Below, piece after piece: positions 21,463 through 31,235 of a stretch of DNA of 46,528 nucleotides; positions within the stretch are counted from its first letter, which is position 1, and each line of letters opens with the position of its first letter. The DNA is from Amycolatopsis coloradensis (lineage in GTDB: Bacteria > Actinomycetota > Actinomycetes > Mycobacteriales > Pseudonocardiaceae). The notes under the pieces are model-generated. The model had not been told where the DNA came from, did not search any database, and saw only the letters and a program-made list of their open reading frames with translations. Location of the stretch: contig NZ_CP150484.1 of the NCBI RefSeq assembly GCF_037997115.1, positions 2,967,294 to 3,013,821 of the forward strand. Direction: 5' to 3'. A program made the position numbers and the translations under genes.

Positions 21463-22563
21463 GTGAGCGATCCACTGGCGGGCTTCGTCGGCTTCGCGGA
21501 GGCATTGCGCGAAGCAGGTTTGCCGTGCGACGCGCACCGAGTGCGGGCGTACCTCGAAGCCGTCGGCGAGATCGATCTGGCCGATCCGGACCAGCTGTAC
21601 TGGGCCGGACGGCTGACGCTGTGCGCGGATCCCGACGACCTTCCACGCTACGACGCCGCGTTCGACGGCTGGTTCGCCGAAAAGGAAACCGGGTCACGGC
21701 GGCGCGGCCGGGAAGCGGCCCCGAAGCGCGCCAGGATCGCCACACTCGCGCAGGCGGGCCAAGGCGAATCCGCCGCGGATCCCGACGAGCTCCGCGTGGC
21801 GGCGAGCGAAGAAGAGGTCCTGCGGCACCGCGATCTCGCCGGCCTGAGTGTCGCCGAACGCGCTCACCTGCGGGAACTGCTCGCGAAACTCCGCCCGGCG
21901 CTCCCGTTGCGGTCGTCCCCACGCCGCCGCGCGGCCCGGCGGGGCACGCTCGATCCGTCGCGCACGCTCCGCGCCATGCTGGCCGGGGGCGGCGAGCCCG
22001 TGCGCCTGGCGTACCGGCGGAAGGGGGTCAAACCGCGCCGCGTGGTCCTCCTGATCGACGTCTCCGGCTCGATGGGGCCGTACGCCGACTCCCTGTTGCG
22101 GTTCGCGCACGTCGTGGCGCGGCGCGCTCCGGGCAGGGTCGAGGTGTTCACCCTGGGCACCCGGCTCACCAGGGTCTCCCGCCAGCTCCGCCTGCGCGAT
22201 CCGGAGCACGCGATGCTCGCCGCGGCCGCCGCGGTCCCCGATTTCGCGGGCGGGACGAGGCTCGGCGAGACCCTGCGGGCGTTCCTCGACCGGTGGGGAC
22301 AACGCGGTGTGGCCAGGCGATCCGTGGTCACCGTGTTCTCCGACGGCTGGGAACGGGGCGACCCCGGCCTGCTCGGCGAGCAGCTAGCCAGGCTGCGGCG
22401 GCTCGCGCACGTCGTATTCTGGGTGAATCCGCACGCGGGGCGGGCGGGTTACGCTCCCGTGCAGTCCGGCATCGTGGCCGCGCTCCCGTACCTCGATCGG
22501 CTGCTCGCCGGGCACAGCTTGGCCACATTGGAACGACTGCTGGTGGAGATCGCCGATGCGTGA
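21463..22563 (+). CDS. CoxE-like von Willebrand factor A protein
   Basis: 366 residues. The C-terminal half is a VWA domain with the MIDAS motif DVSGSMGPY, plus the downstream FAGGTRLGETLRAFLDRW and SDGWERGDPGLL. The N-terminal half is the charged CoxE-type region (DELRVAASEEEVLRHRDLAGLS). In CO dehydrogenase systems CoxE works with the AAA+ CoxD in Mo-site maturation. GTG 21463 follows GGGGGAG closely. Its stop overlaps the XdhC-like gene by 8 bp. The matching ATPase is the gene at 17611. Confidence 0.87.
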   Translation: MSDPLAGFVGFAEALREAGLPCDAHRVRAYLEAVGEIDLADPDQLYWAGRLTLCADPDDLPRYDAAFDGWFAEKETGSRRRGREAAPKRARIATLAQAGQGESAADPDELRVAASEEEVLRHRDLAGLSVAERAHLRELLAKLRPALPLRSSPRRRAARRGTLDPSRTLRAMLAGGGEPVRLAYRRKGVKPRRVVLLIDVSGSMGPYADSLLRFAHVVARRAPGRVEVFTLGTRLTRVSRQLRLRDPEHAMLAAAAAVPDFAGGTRLGETLRAFLDRWGQRGVARRSVVTVFSDGWERGDPGLLGEQLARLRRLAHVVFWVNPHAGRAGYAPVQSGIVAALPYLDRLLAGHSLATLERLLVEIADA

Positions 22564-23668
22564 CGTACTGGACGAACTGCACCGCCGCTGGGCGGCAGGC
22601 GAGACGGTGGGGGTCGGCACCGTGGTGGCGACGTTCTCGTCGGCGCCGCGGAGCCCGGGCGCGGCGATGCTCGTCGCCCCGGACGGCACGGTCACCGGCA
22701 GCGTTTCCGGCGGCTGCGTCGAAGGTGCCGTCTACGAGCTCGCACAGCAGGTGGTCGCCGAACGCGCGCCCGTGCTGCAGCGCTACGGCGTGTCCGACGA
22801 CGACGCGTTCGCCGTCGGGCTGACCTGCGGCGGGATCATCGACATCTACGTCCAGCACATCGACCGCGACTCGATGCCGGAGCTCGGAGAGGTCGTCGAA
22901 TCGGTCCACAGTGGACAGCCGGTCGCCGTGGTCACGGTGATCGAGCACGAACGGGACGGTCTGGTCGGCGAGCATCTGGTCGTCTGGCCTGATCGTGTCG
23001 CGGGGTCACTCGGTTCGTCGCGGATGGACGACGCCGTCGTCGACGACGCGCGCGGCATGCTCGCCGGCGGCCGCACGGGCACCCTGCACTACGGGCCGGA
23101 CGGGCAGCGCCGCGGCGAGGGGATGACGGTCTTCGTCAATTCCTTCGAACCGCCCGCGCGCCTGCTGGTCTTCGGCGCGATCGACTTCGCCGCCGCGATG
23201 GCGAAGATGGGCGCGTACCTCGGCTACCAGGTCACGGTCTGCGACGCGCGGCCCGTGTTCGCGACGAAGAGCCGGTTCCCCGACGCGGACGAGGTCGTCG
23301 TCGATTGGCCGCATCGCTACCTCAAGGCCGAGGCCGAAGCCGGCCGGGTCGACGGCCGCACCGCGATCGCCGTGCTCACCCACGACCCGAAGTTCGACGT
23401 GCCGCTGCTGGAGGTCGCGTTGCGGCTCGACGTCGGCTACGTCGGCGCGATGGGCTCGCGCAAGACCCACGACGACCGGTTCGCGCGGCTGCGTGAAGCC
23501 GGGGTCACCGAGGCGGAACTCGAACGGCTGTCCTCGCCGATCGGCCTCGATCTCGGCGCGCGGACCCCCGAGGAGACCGCGGTGTCGATCGCGGCGGAGA
23601 TCATCGCGCTGCGGTGGAGCGGTTCTGGCTCGCGGCTCGCCGAGCTCAGCGGCCGGATCCACGGCTGA
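22556..23668 (+). CDS. XdhC/CoxI-family Mo-hydroxylase maturation protein
   Basis: 370 residues. N-terminal XdhC_CoxI domain (GVGTVVATFSSAPRSPGAAMLV, GSVSGGCVEGAVYELA) and C-terminal Rossmann-like XdhC_C domain (LLVFGAIDFAAAMAKMGAYLGYQVTVCDARPVF, IAVLTHDPKFDVPLLEVAL, YVGAMGSRKTHDDRF, GLDLGARTPEETAVSIAAEI). XdhC proteins bind the molybdenum cofactor, aid its sulfuration and deliver it to the hydroxylase apo-enzyme. It is coupled to the CoxE-like gene. A copy of the GTCCACAGTGGAC palindrome lies inside at 22904-22916. Confidence 0.9.
   Translation: MRDVLDELHRRWAAGETVGVGTVVATFSSAPRSPGAAMLVAPDGTVTGSVSGGCVEGAVYELAQQVVAERAPVLQRYGVSDDDAFAVGLTCGGIIDIYVQHIDRDSMPELGEVVESVHSGQPVAVVTVIEHERDGLVGEHLVVWPDRVAGSLGSSRMDDAVVDDARGMLAGGRTGTLHYGPDGQRRGEGMTVFVNSFEPPARLLVFGAIDFAAAMAKMGAYLGYQVTVCDARPVFATKSRFPDADEVVVDWPHRYLKAEAEAGRVDGRTAIAVLTHDPKFDVPLLEVALRLDVGYVGAMGSRKTHDDRFARLREAGVTEAELERLSSPIGLDLGARTPEETAVSIAAEIIALRWSGSGSRLAELSGRIHG
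22904..22916. repeat. iterated palindrome GTCCACAGTGGAC, copy within the xdhC-like gene
   Basis: Exact 13-mer, read here as Val-His-Ser-Gly. Other copies are at 28319-28331 and 37708-37720, with 12-nt versions at 33531-33542 and 38283-38294 and one-base variants elsewhere. Confidence 0.6.
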
Positions 23669-24125
23669 CGCCGGGCACCGGGATCGCCTGACTCGACTTG
23701 ACCACTTCGAAGGCGGGCAGGGTTTCGAACCGTTTGACGTGCTTGTCGAACAGCTTCCTGGACAGGTACCGGCTCGCCTTGAGATCCGGGGTGAGCAGGA
23801 CGACGACGTAGTCCCACTGCCCGACGATGCTGTAGCAGTGCTGGACGCGGGGCTCGGCCAGCATGCGCTCGCGGAAGGCCGTGTGGCTTTTCTCGTCGTC
23901 GTCGGTCAGCGCGACCAGGATGACCGACGTCATCCCCGCGCCGAGCGTCTCCGGATCGAGCACGGCGACCTCGGCGCGGATCACGCCCGCGGCGCGCAGC
24001 CGGGTCAGCCGCCGCTGGACCGCGCTGGGGGAGAGGCCGATGGCGTCGCCCAGATCGTGCAGGGGGCGGGCGGCGTCGGCCTGGACGAGGTCGAGCAGCC
24101 GATGGTCGATCTCGTCGAGAGGCAC
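23646..24125 (-). CDS. Lrp/AsnC-family transcriptional regulator
   Basis: 159 residues. N-terminal HTH (LDEIDHRLLDLVQADAARPLHDLGDAIGLSPSAVQRRLTRLRAAGVI, residues 3-50) and C-terminal RAM/AsnC ligand domain (VQHCYSIVGQWDYVVVLLTPDLKASRYLSRKLF). Such proteins sense amino acids; it is divergent from a serine/threonine dehydratase-like gene and probably controls it. The start is GTG 24125; the frame stays open to an ATG at 24168 (MAIVNFPVRVQKSC), but those residues read through AT-rich promoter DNA. It is convergent with the xdhC-like gene, the ends overlapping by 23 bp. Confidence 0.85.
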   Translation of the reverse strand: MPLDEIDHRLLDLVQADAARPLHDLGDAIGLSPSAVQRRLTRLRAAGVIRAEVAVLDPETLGAGMTSVILVALTDDDEKSHTAFRERMLAEPRVQHCYSIVGQWDYVVVLLTPDLKASRYLSRKLFDKHVKRFETLPAFEVVKSSQAIPVPGVSRGSGR

Positions 24126-24195
24126 GCAAGATTTTTGCACGCGGACGGGAAAATTTACAATCGCCATGATCGGCTCCCCGCCTAGCTTGAACGTC

Positions 24196-25134
24196 ATGAC
24201 CGACATCGACCTGAAGCTGGACAACGTCGCCGAGGCGGCGAAGGTGATCGATCCCGTTTTCCTGGACTCCCCGCAGTACGGCGACGAACAGCTGAACGAG
24301 CGGCTCGGCCGGAACGTGCTGGTGAAGATCGAGACACTGAATCCCTTGCGCAGCTTCAAAGGCCGGGGCGCGGACTACTTCGCGGCCGGGCTGGAGCCGG
24401 GCACCACGATGGTGTGCGGGACCAGCGGCAACTTCGGGCAGGCCGTCGCTTTCGCCGCCAGGAAGCGCGGTTTGCGGGCCGAGGTGTTCGTCCCGGCCGA
24501 CATCTCCCCGGTCAAACTGCGGCGGATGAAGACCTTGGGGGCGAGGGTGCGCCGGGTGGAGGGCGAGGCGAAGGACGCCGCGGCCGCCTTCGCCGCCGAA
24601 GCGCCGGACCGTGTCTTCGTGGTCGATGGCCGTGAGCCCGCGATCTCCGAAGGGGCGGGCACGATCGGCCTGGAACTGGCGGAGGCGGGCCGGATCGACA
24701 CGGTCGTGCTTCCGGTCGGCGACGGCGCGCTGATCGCCGGCGTCGCGCTCTGGCTCAAGGCGCACACACCGGACGTCCGGGTCGTCGGCGTCGGGACCAC
24801 GTCGGCGCGGGCGATGGCGACGAGCTGGCGGGCCGGTGAGCCGGTCACCGTCGACCGGGTGAATTCGTTCGCCGGTGGCATCTCGATCCGCACCCCGGAA
24901 CCCGAATCCATCCGGCGGATGCGGTCGCTGGTCGACGACTTCGTACTGGTCGAGGACAACGATCTGCGCGCGGCCATGCGACTGGGCGCGGAGACCCTCG
25001 GTGTGCTCCCGGAACCCGCGGGCGCTGCCGGCCTGGCCGCGCTGACCGTGCACGACATCCCGGGGGACTTGGTCGCCACCGTGATCACCGGCGCGAACGC
25101 GACTTGGCCTCGTGAGTGGCTAGGACGGTTCTAA
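24196..25134 (+). CDS. PLP-dependent serine/threonine dehydratase-like enzyme
   Basis: 312 residues, fold type II PLP enzyme. The cofactor lysine is K55 in PLRSFKGRGADYF; the phosphate-binding loop appears as GTSGNFGQAVAFAA and the C-terminal PLP ring contact as EPAGAAGLAAL. It resembles catabolic threonine/serine dehydratases and lacks the C-terminal ACT regulatory domain, so it is not the feedback-controlled IlvA. It is probably regulated by the divergent Lrp-like protein. Its last codons and its TAA stop (25132-25134) lie inside a 46-bp intergenic-type palindrome, which suggests the original C-terminus was replaced. Confidence 0.85.
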   Translation: MTDIDLKLDNVAEAAKVIDPVFLDSPQYGDEQLNERLGRNVLVKIETLNPLRSFKGRGADYFAAGLEPGTTMVCGTSGNFGQAVAFAARKRGLRAEVFVPADISPVKLRRMKTLGARVRRVEGEAKDAAAAFAAEAPDRVFVVDGREPAISEGAGTIGLELAEAGRIDTVVLPVGDGALIAGVALWLKAHTPDVRVVGVGTTSARAMATSWRAGEPVTVDRVNSFAGGISIRTPEPESIRRMRSLVDDFVLVEDNDLRAAMRLGAETLGVLPEPAGAAGLAALTVHDIPGDLVATVITGANATWPREWLGRF

Positions 25135-25154
25135 CCGTCCTAACCAGTCACGAG
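25109..25154. repeat. 46-bp palindrome containing the dehydratase stop codon
   Basis: Arms 25109-25130 and 25133-25154 (22 nt each, 20 matching) enclose a 2-nt CT loop. The arm starts CTCGTGAGTGG and ends GGACGGTT. The sequence is related to the palindrome at 1452-1487 (shared CGTGAGTGG and GTTCTAAC). It encodes the terminal REWLGRF of the upstream protein and could also terminate transcription. Confidence 0.8.
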
Positions 25155-25321
25155 TCGGTAAGACCCCCCGGCGGGGGTTGATCTGGAGGGGGCCAGCGTA
25201 GCACCCTCGGCTGTGAGTCCGATCACGGTCGCTCCGGGGTCGGTCCGTGACAACCGAATGACCGGCCGTTCCCGAACGACCCCCGGACCAGCGCGGGGTT
25301 TCTCTTGCTTTTGGAGGCCTG
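25155..25321 (+). promoter_or_regulatory. spacer before the molybdenum hydroxylase genes
   Basis: A promoter for the small/large/medium subunit operon is expected here. A GGAGG SD lies at 25312-25316. A short inverted repeat CCCCCCGGCGGGGG sits near 25166-25180. No clear -35/-10 pair or operator stands out. Confidence 0.3.
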
Positions 25322-25851
<530 letters not shown>

Positions 25852-25852
<1 letters not shown>

Positions 25853-28290
25853 TGACCTCCACGATCGAACCGGAGGTCGGCAAGTCCCGTCGCCGCAAGG
25901 AGGACGAGCGCCTCATCACCGGCAGGACCCGCTGGACCGACAACCTGACCCTGCCCGGCATGCTGCACCTCGCGGTGCTCCGCAGCCCGTTCGCGCACGC
26001 CAAGATCGTCTCGATCGACGTCACCGAGGCGAAGTCCGCGCCCGGTGTGGTCGCGGTGTTCACCGGGAAGGACCTCGACCCCGAGGGCGCCATCGGGATG
26101 CCTTGCGCGTGGCCGATCACGCCGGACATGAAGTCGCCGAGGCGGCCCATCCTCGCCTCGGACACGGTGAATTTCGCCGGTGAGGGGGTCGCGGTGGTCG
26201 TCGCCCGCACCTCGGCCGAGGCACACGACGCCCTCGAAATGATCGACGTCGACTACGACGAACTGCCGGTCGTCCTCGGCCTCGAGAACGCGCTCGCCGA
26301 GGGCGCGCCGCTGGTGCACGAGGATCTCGCCACGAACCGGAACGCGTTCTGGGTCTTCGATTCCGCCGACGCGGGAACGGGTTCCAGTGTCGAAGACGCG
26401 ATCTCGAACTCCGAAGTCGTGCTCAAGCGGCGGTTCCGTCAGCAGCGGCTGGTGCCGGCGTTCATGGAACCGCGGGCGTGCGTGGTCGACCCGACGGGCA
26501 ACCAGCTGGTCATGTGGTCGGCCACCCAGGTCCCGCACATCCTCAAGACGATGACCGCGGCCACGCTCGGTCTTCCCGAGCACAAGGTGCGGGTGATCGC
26601 GCCCGACGTCGGCGGCGGGTTCGGCGGCAAGATCGCCGTGCTGCCCGAAGAGATGATGTCGACGCTCATCGCGCAGCGGCTGGGCAAACCGGTCAAGTGG
26701 ACCGAGTCCCGTTCGGAGACGATGGTCGCCGCGCACCACGGCCGCGACCAGATCCAGGACATCACCATCACCGCGAACCGCGACGGCACGGTGACCGGCC
26801 TGAAGGTCGAACTGCTCGCCGACATGGGCGCGTACCTCGGCCTCGTCGGCCCCGGCGTGCCGATCCTCGGCGCGTTCATGTTCAACGCGATCTACAAGTT
26901 CCCGGCGTACCACTTCGCCTGCACCAACGTGTTCACCAACACCACGCTCACCGACGCGTATCGCGGCGCCGGGCGGCCGGAGGCCACGTTCGGGATCGAG
27001 CGGATGATGGACGAACTCGCCGTCGAACTGGGCATGGACCCGATGGAGATCCGCGAGAAGAACTGGATCAAGCACGAGGAGTTCCCGTTCACCACGGTGG
27101 CCGGGCTGACCTACGACTCGGGCAACTACGAGGCCGCGACAGCCAAGGCCAAGGAGCTCTTCGACTACGACGGGCTCCGCCGCGAGCAGAAGGAACGGCG
27201 GGAATCGGGCGACCCGGTCCAGCTCGGCATCGGCATCTCGACGTTCACCGAGATGTGCGGTCTCGCGCCGTCGCGGGTGCTCGGCTCGCTGGACTACGCG
27301 GCGGGCGGCTGGGAGCACGCGGAGATCCGCGTGCTGCCCACCGGCAAGATCGAGGTCATCACCGGCGCCTCCGCGCACGGCCAGGGCCATGAGACGGCGT
27401 GGAGCCAGATCGTCGCCGACAAACTCGGCGTCCCGTTCGAGGACATCGAGGTCATCCACGGCGACACCCAGTCCTCGCACAAGGGCCTGGACACCTACGG
27501 CTCCCGGTCGCTGGTGGTCGGCGGGATCGCGGTGGTCAAGGCGGCGGACAAGGTGCTCGCCAAGGCCAAGCCGATCGCGGCGCATCTGATGGAGTGCGCC
27601 GAGGACGACCTCGAATTCTCGGCGGGCAAGTTCTCGGTCAAGGGCACGGATTCCTCGACGTCCATCCAGGACATCGCGTGGGCCGTGTTCTCGGCGCACA
27701 ACCTGCCGGACGGGGTCGAACCGTCGCTGGATTCGTCGGACACGTTCGATCCGGAGAACTTCTCGTTCCCGCACGGCACGCATCTGTGCGCGGCCGAGGT
27801 CGACACCGAGACCGGGCGCGTGCGGTTGCGCTCCTATGTCTGCGTCGACGACGTCGGCGTGGCCGTCAACCCGCTGATCGTCGAGGGCCAGGTGCACGGC
27901 GGGCTCGCGCAGGGCATCGCGCAGGCGTTGTTCGAGGAGGCCGTCCACGACGAAGGCGGCACGCTGACCACGGGGACCTTCGCCGACTACCTGCTCCCGT
28001 CGGCGGCGGATCTGCCCAGCTTCACCACCGACCGCACCGAGACACCGTCGACGACGAACCCGTTGGGCGCCAAGGGAGTCGGGGAGGCGGGCACGATCGC
28101 CTCGACCCCGGCGGTGGTCAACGCCGTCATCGACGCCGTCCGGCACTTCGGGGTGAACGACATCGAAATGCCGTTGACCCCGATGCGGGTCTGGCACGCC
28201 ATCCAGCACGGGTCGGCCGCCGCGGGCGGGCTGGGCTCCGAAGCCGGTGGCGGTCTCGGTTCGATCGACGCCACCGGAGGTGCGCAGTGA
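25852..28290 (+). CDS. molybdenum hydroxylase large subunit, CoxL form II-like
   Basis: 812 residues, the Mo-cytosine-dinucleotide catalytic subunit. The active-site loop reads AYRGAGR at residues 369-375, the form II signature; true CO dehydrogenase (form I) has AYxCSFR with a Cu-binding cysteine, absent here. The base-catalyst glutamate is E745 in GAKGVGEAGTI. Other conserved parts are VIAPDVGGGFGGKIAV, GASAHGQGHETAWSQIVAD and DDVGVAVNPLIVEGQVHGG. Substrates of form II enzymes are mostly unknown (aldehydes, N-heterocycles and aromatic thioesters are known cases in relatives). ATG 25852 is chosen over GTG 25849 because it forms TGATG with the upstream stop. Confidence 0.93.
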
Positions 28291-29141
28291 TCCCGGCCCC
28301 GTTCGAGTACGTCGCCCCGTCCACAGTGGACGAAGCGATCAGCGCGCTCGCCGAGGCGGGCGAAGACGCCAAGGTACTGGCGGGTGGGCAAAGCCTGCTG
28401 CCGGTGCTGAGGATGCGGCTCGCCACGCCGACCACGCTGGTGGACCTCGGGAAGGTCGCCGAGCTGCGCGGCGTCCGTGAAGACGGCGACGTGCTGGTGA
28501 TCGGCTCGATGACCACGCATTACGACGTCCAGCGGGACGCGCTGGTCGCCGAGCACGCCGCGTTGCTCAAGGCCGCCACCGACACGGTGGCCGATCCGCA
28601 GATCCGCCACCGCGGCACGTTCGGCGGCGCCCTCGCGCACGCCGATCCCGCCGGTGACCTGCTGGCTCCCGTGCTCGCGCTCGGCTGCGAACTCGTCGTC
28701 GCCGGGCCGGGCGGACGGCGGACGGTCGCCGCTGCGGACTTCTTCCAGGACATGTTCACCACCGCGCTCGCCGCGGACGAACTCCTGGTCGAGGTCCGGG
28801 TGCCGAAGCACACCGGCTGGCACGCCCACTACGAGAAGTTCAACCGGGTCGCGCAGGCGTGGTCGATGGTCGCGGTCGCGGCCTGTGTCCGCACCGAGGC
28901 GGGCACCATCGAGGAGGCGCGGGTCGCGCTGACCAACATGGGCTCGACCCCGGTACGGGCGGCCGGGGTCGAGGAGGCCTTGGTCGGCTGCGCGGCCACC
29001 GCCGAGGCGATCCGCGGCGCGGCCGAACGCGCGGCCGAGGGCACGAACCCCACGGCCGACGGCAACTCCGACGTCGAATACCGGCAGCACCTCGCGCGGG
29101 TGCTGACCGGCCGGGCGGTCCTCGCCGCGGCGGGTTCTTAG
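28287..29141 (+). CDS. molybdenum hydroxylase medium (FAD) subunit (CoxM-like)
   Basis: 284 residues. FAD-binding motifs of the vanillyl-alcohol-oxidase type fold: AGGQSLLPVLRMRLATP (residues 32 onward) and TFGGALAHADPAGDLLAPVLAL, with a CO_deh_flav_C domain after it (WSMVAVAACVRTEAGTIEEARVALTNMGSTPVRA). It passes electrons from the small subunit to an external acceptor. GTG 28287 overlaps the large-subunit stop (GTGA). A copy of the iterated palindrome lies near its start (codons STVD, residues 12-15). Confidence 0.92.
   Translation: MIPAPFEYVAPSTVDEAISALAEAGEDAKVLAGGQSLLPVLRMRLATPTTLVDLGKVAELRGVREDGDVLVIGSMTTHYDVQRDALVAEHAALLKAATDTVADPQIRHRGTFGGALAHADPAGDLLAPVLALGCELVVAGPGGRRTVAAADFFQDMFTTALAADELLVEVRVPKHTGWHAHYEKFNRVAQAWSMVAVAACVRTEAGTIEEARVALTNMGSTPVRAAGVEEALVGCAATAEAIRGAAERAAEGTNPTADGNSDVEYRQHLARVLTGRAVLAAAGS
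28319..28331. repeat. iterated palindrome GTCCACAGTGGAC, copy in the FAD subunit gene
   Basis: Exact 13-mer, read here as Ser-Thr-Val-Asp, a different frame from the copy at 22904. Confidence 0.6.
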
Positions 29142-29164
29142 ATACAGAGAGAGGAGGTCGGCCC

Positions 29165-29800
29165 GTGCGGCTCGACCACGAATTCACCGTTCCCGCCCCG
29201 GTCGGCGAGGTCTGGAAGGCCGTCGTCGACCCGGAACGAGTGGCGCCGTGCATGCCGGGCGCCACCGTCACCGAAGTCGACGGGGACGCCTTCAAAGGCA
29301 CGGTGAAGGTCAAGCTCGGGCCGATCTCCCTGCTCTACAAGGGAACCGGCCACTTCGTCGAGAAGGACGCCGACGCCAGGAAGGTGGTGATCAAGGCAGC
29401 GGGCAAGGACGCGCGGGGAGCGGGCACGGCCTCGGCGACGGTGACGCTCACCCTGACCGAGAAGGACGGCGTCACCCATGGCGCCGTCGCCACGGAGCTG
29501 GCGGTCACCGGCAAGCCGGCGCAGTTCGGGCGCGGGATGATCTCCGAGGTCGGCGGCAAGATCCTCGACTCGTTCGCGGACTGCCTGTCCGGCAAGCTCG
29601 CCACCACGCCCGAGCCCGAAAAACCCCAGGAACGCCCGCCGTTGCAAGCGGTCAAGCCGATGACGGAGGGCGAAGCCATCGACCTGATGGAGTACGCGGG
29701 CGGATCCGTGGTCAAACGAGTGGCGCCGGTGCTGGTGGCGCTCGCCGGGGTGCTCCTGGTCGTCGCGATCGTGCGGGCTGTGACGCAGCGGACGAAATAG
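29165..29800 (+). CDS. CoxG-like SRPBCC protein with C-terminal membrane anchor
   Basis: 211 residues. N-terminal START/SRPBCC fold (LDHEFTVPAPVGEVWKAVVDPERVAPCMPGATV, KGTVKVKLGPISLLYKGTGHF) as in CoxG, which anchors CO dehydrogenase to the membrane in carboxydotrophs. A Pro/Glu-rich linker (TTPEPEKPQERPP) and a C-terminal hydrophobic helix (VAPVLVALAGVLLVVAIVRAV) fit that role. GTG 29165 follows AGGAGG by about 8 nt. It is the last gene of the operon and would bring the hydroxylase close to the quinone pool. Confidence 0.88.
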   Translation: MRLDHEFTVPAPVGEVWKAVVDPERVAPCMPGATVTEVDGDAFKGTVKVKLGPISLLYKGTGHFVEKDADARKVVIKAAGKDARGAGTASATVTLTLTEKDGVTHGAVATELAVTGKPAQFGRGMISEVGGKILDSFADCLSGKLATTPEPEKPQERPPLQAVKPMTEGEAIDLMEYAGGSVVKRVAPVLVALAGVLLVVAIVRAVTQRTK

Positions 29801-29827
29801 CCGCTTCGCCCAGCCGTTGAACCCGGT

Positions 29828-30886
29828 ATGAAGGCGGATCACGAAGTCGACGTGGCGGTGATCGGGGCGGGCCAGGCGGGTCTGTCGGCGGCGTACCACC
29901 TGCGCCGCGCGGGATTCGGCAACGAGGCGGGTTTCGTCGTGCTCGACCACGGCAAACGGCCCGGTGGCGCGTGGCAGTACCGATGGCCTTCGTTGGTGAT
30001 GGGGAAGGTCCACGGCGTCTACGACCTTCCCGGCATGTCCTTCGGCACCCCGGATCCGAAACAGCCCGCGGCCGAGGCCGTCGCCGAGTACTTCGGCCGG
30101 TTCGAGCGCACCTACGACCTTCCGGTCCATCGGCCCGTCGACGTCCTGTCGGTGAGCGCCGAGGACGATCGGCTGGTCGTGGCGAGCGCGGCGGAAACCT
30201 GGGCCGCGCGTGCGGTGATCAGCGCGACCGGTACCTGGGACCGCCCGTTCTGGCCGTACTACCCGGGGCAGGAAACCTTCCGCGGCCGCCAGCTGCACAC
30301 CGCCGACTACACCGGAACCGGCGACTTCCGCGGCAAACGTGCCGTCGTGGTCGGCGGTGGCGCGTCGGCCGTCCAGCTGTTGCTGGAGATCGCGCCCTTC
30401 GCGCGCTCGACGCGCTGGGTGACGCGGCGCCCGCCGGTGTGGCGTGACGAGCCGTTCAGCGAGAACTGGGGCCGGGAGGCCGTCGCGAAGGTCGATCGGC
30501 GGGTCCGCGAGGGCCTGCCGCCGAAGAGTGTCGTCAGCGTGACCGACCTGGCGGTGACGCCGGAAGTGCGCGCCGGCCTCGACGCGGGGATCCTCGACCG
30601 CCGCCCGATGTTCCAGCGGATCACGCCGGACGGCGTGGAATGGGCGGACGGCACCTTCGAGCCCGCCGACGTCATCTTGTGGGCCACCGGGTTCCGTGCC
30701 GCGATCGACCATCTCGCGCCGCTGCGCCTGCGCGCGGCCGGCGGGGGCATCCGGATGGACGGCACCCGCGTCGTCGCCGAACCGCGGCTGCACCTGGTCG
30801 GCTACGGCCCGTCCGCCAGTACCGTCGGCGCGAACCGGGCGGGCCGCGCGGCCGTCACCGAGATCCGGCGTCTGCTCGGACGCTGA
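29828..30886 (+). CDS. FAD/NAD(P)-binding flavoprotein monooxygenase-like
   Basis: 352 residues of the CzcO/flavin-containing monooxygenase-like group. Two dinucleotide motifs: VAVIGAGQAGLSAAYHLRRAG near the N-terminus (FAD) and VVVGGGASAVQLLLEIA near residue 175 (NADPH). The middle has PGGAWQYRWPSL and the C-terminal ATG motif is VILWATGFRAAIDHLAPL. Substrates are unknown; related actinobacterial proteins are often annotated as putative oxidoreductases for thiols, amines or Baeyer-Villiger reactions. It starts 27 bp after the CoxG-like gene and may be in the same transcript. Confidence 0.83.
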   Translation: MKADHEVDVAVIGAGQAGLSAAYHLRRAGFGNEAGFVVLDHGKRPGGAWQYRWPSLVMGKVHGVYDLPGMSFGTPDPKQPAAEAVAEYFGRFERTYDLPVHRPVDVLSVSAEDDRLVVASAAETWAARAVISATGTWDRPFWPYYPGQETFRGRQLHTADYTGTGDFRGKRAVVVGGGASAVQLLLEIAPFARSTRWVTRRPPVWRDEPFSENWGREAVAKVDRRVREGLPPKSVVSVTDLAVTPEVRAGLDAGILDRRPMFQRITPDGVEWADGTFEPADVILWATGFRAAIDHLAPLRLRAAGGGIRMDGTRVVAEPRLHLVGYGPSASTVGANRAGRAAVTEIRRLLGR

Positions 30887-30889
30887 GGT

Positions 30890-31142
30890 CGTCGAGGATC
30901 CCGGCCGGCTCGGCGGGCCGCCGGAAGAACCCGGCGTGACTGCTCGCGAGGTCGCGGACGGGTTGTCCGGGGCCAGCGCGTCGCCCTCGGCGAGGTAGAG
31001 GTCCTGCGCGGCGAGCGGCATAGACCGGTCCTCGGTCAGCCTGACGTACGTGCGCGGGATCCGGCCCCAAGAGTCCTTGTCGGCGCGCTGGTCCCATTCC
31101 TGCCGGTCAGCCAGAACACCTCGTCCGGCTGGCTCGTCACGA
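30890..31142 (-). pseudogene. alpha/beta hydrolase C-terminal fragment with two frameshifts
   Basis: On the minus strand three consecutive frames give successive parts of one alpha/beta hydrolase of the salicylate-esterase/EstC-like type. First VTSQPDEVFWLTG (about 31142-31104), then RQEWDQRADKDSWGRIP and YVRLTEDRSMPLAAQD and LYLAEGDALAPDN (to about 30963), then PVRDLASSHAGFFRRP and AEPAGILDDLS (to about 30890). The last two parts hold the typical acid region TEDR...P and the catalytic-His segment SSHAGFFRRP. Two frame changes and no N-terminal half show a decayed gene, lying between the flavoprotein gene and the divergent tetR. Confidence 0.7.
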
Positions 31143-31235
31143 CGCTCGAGAAGAGCCGTCGCCCCAAAGGGCGGCGAAGAAGGGACGACCGGTCGGTATT
31201 TGACCGATCATTACAGAACGTGGAATGCTGGCGGC

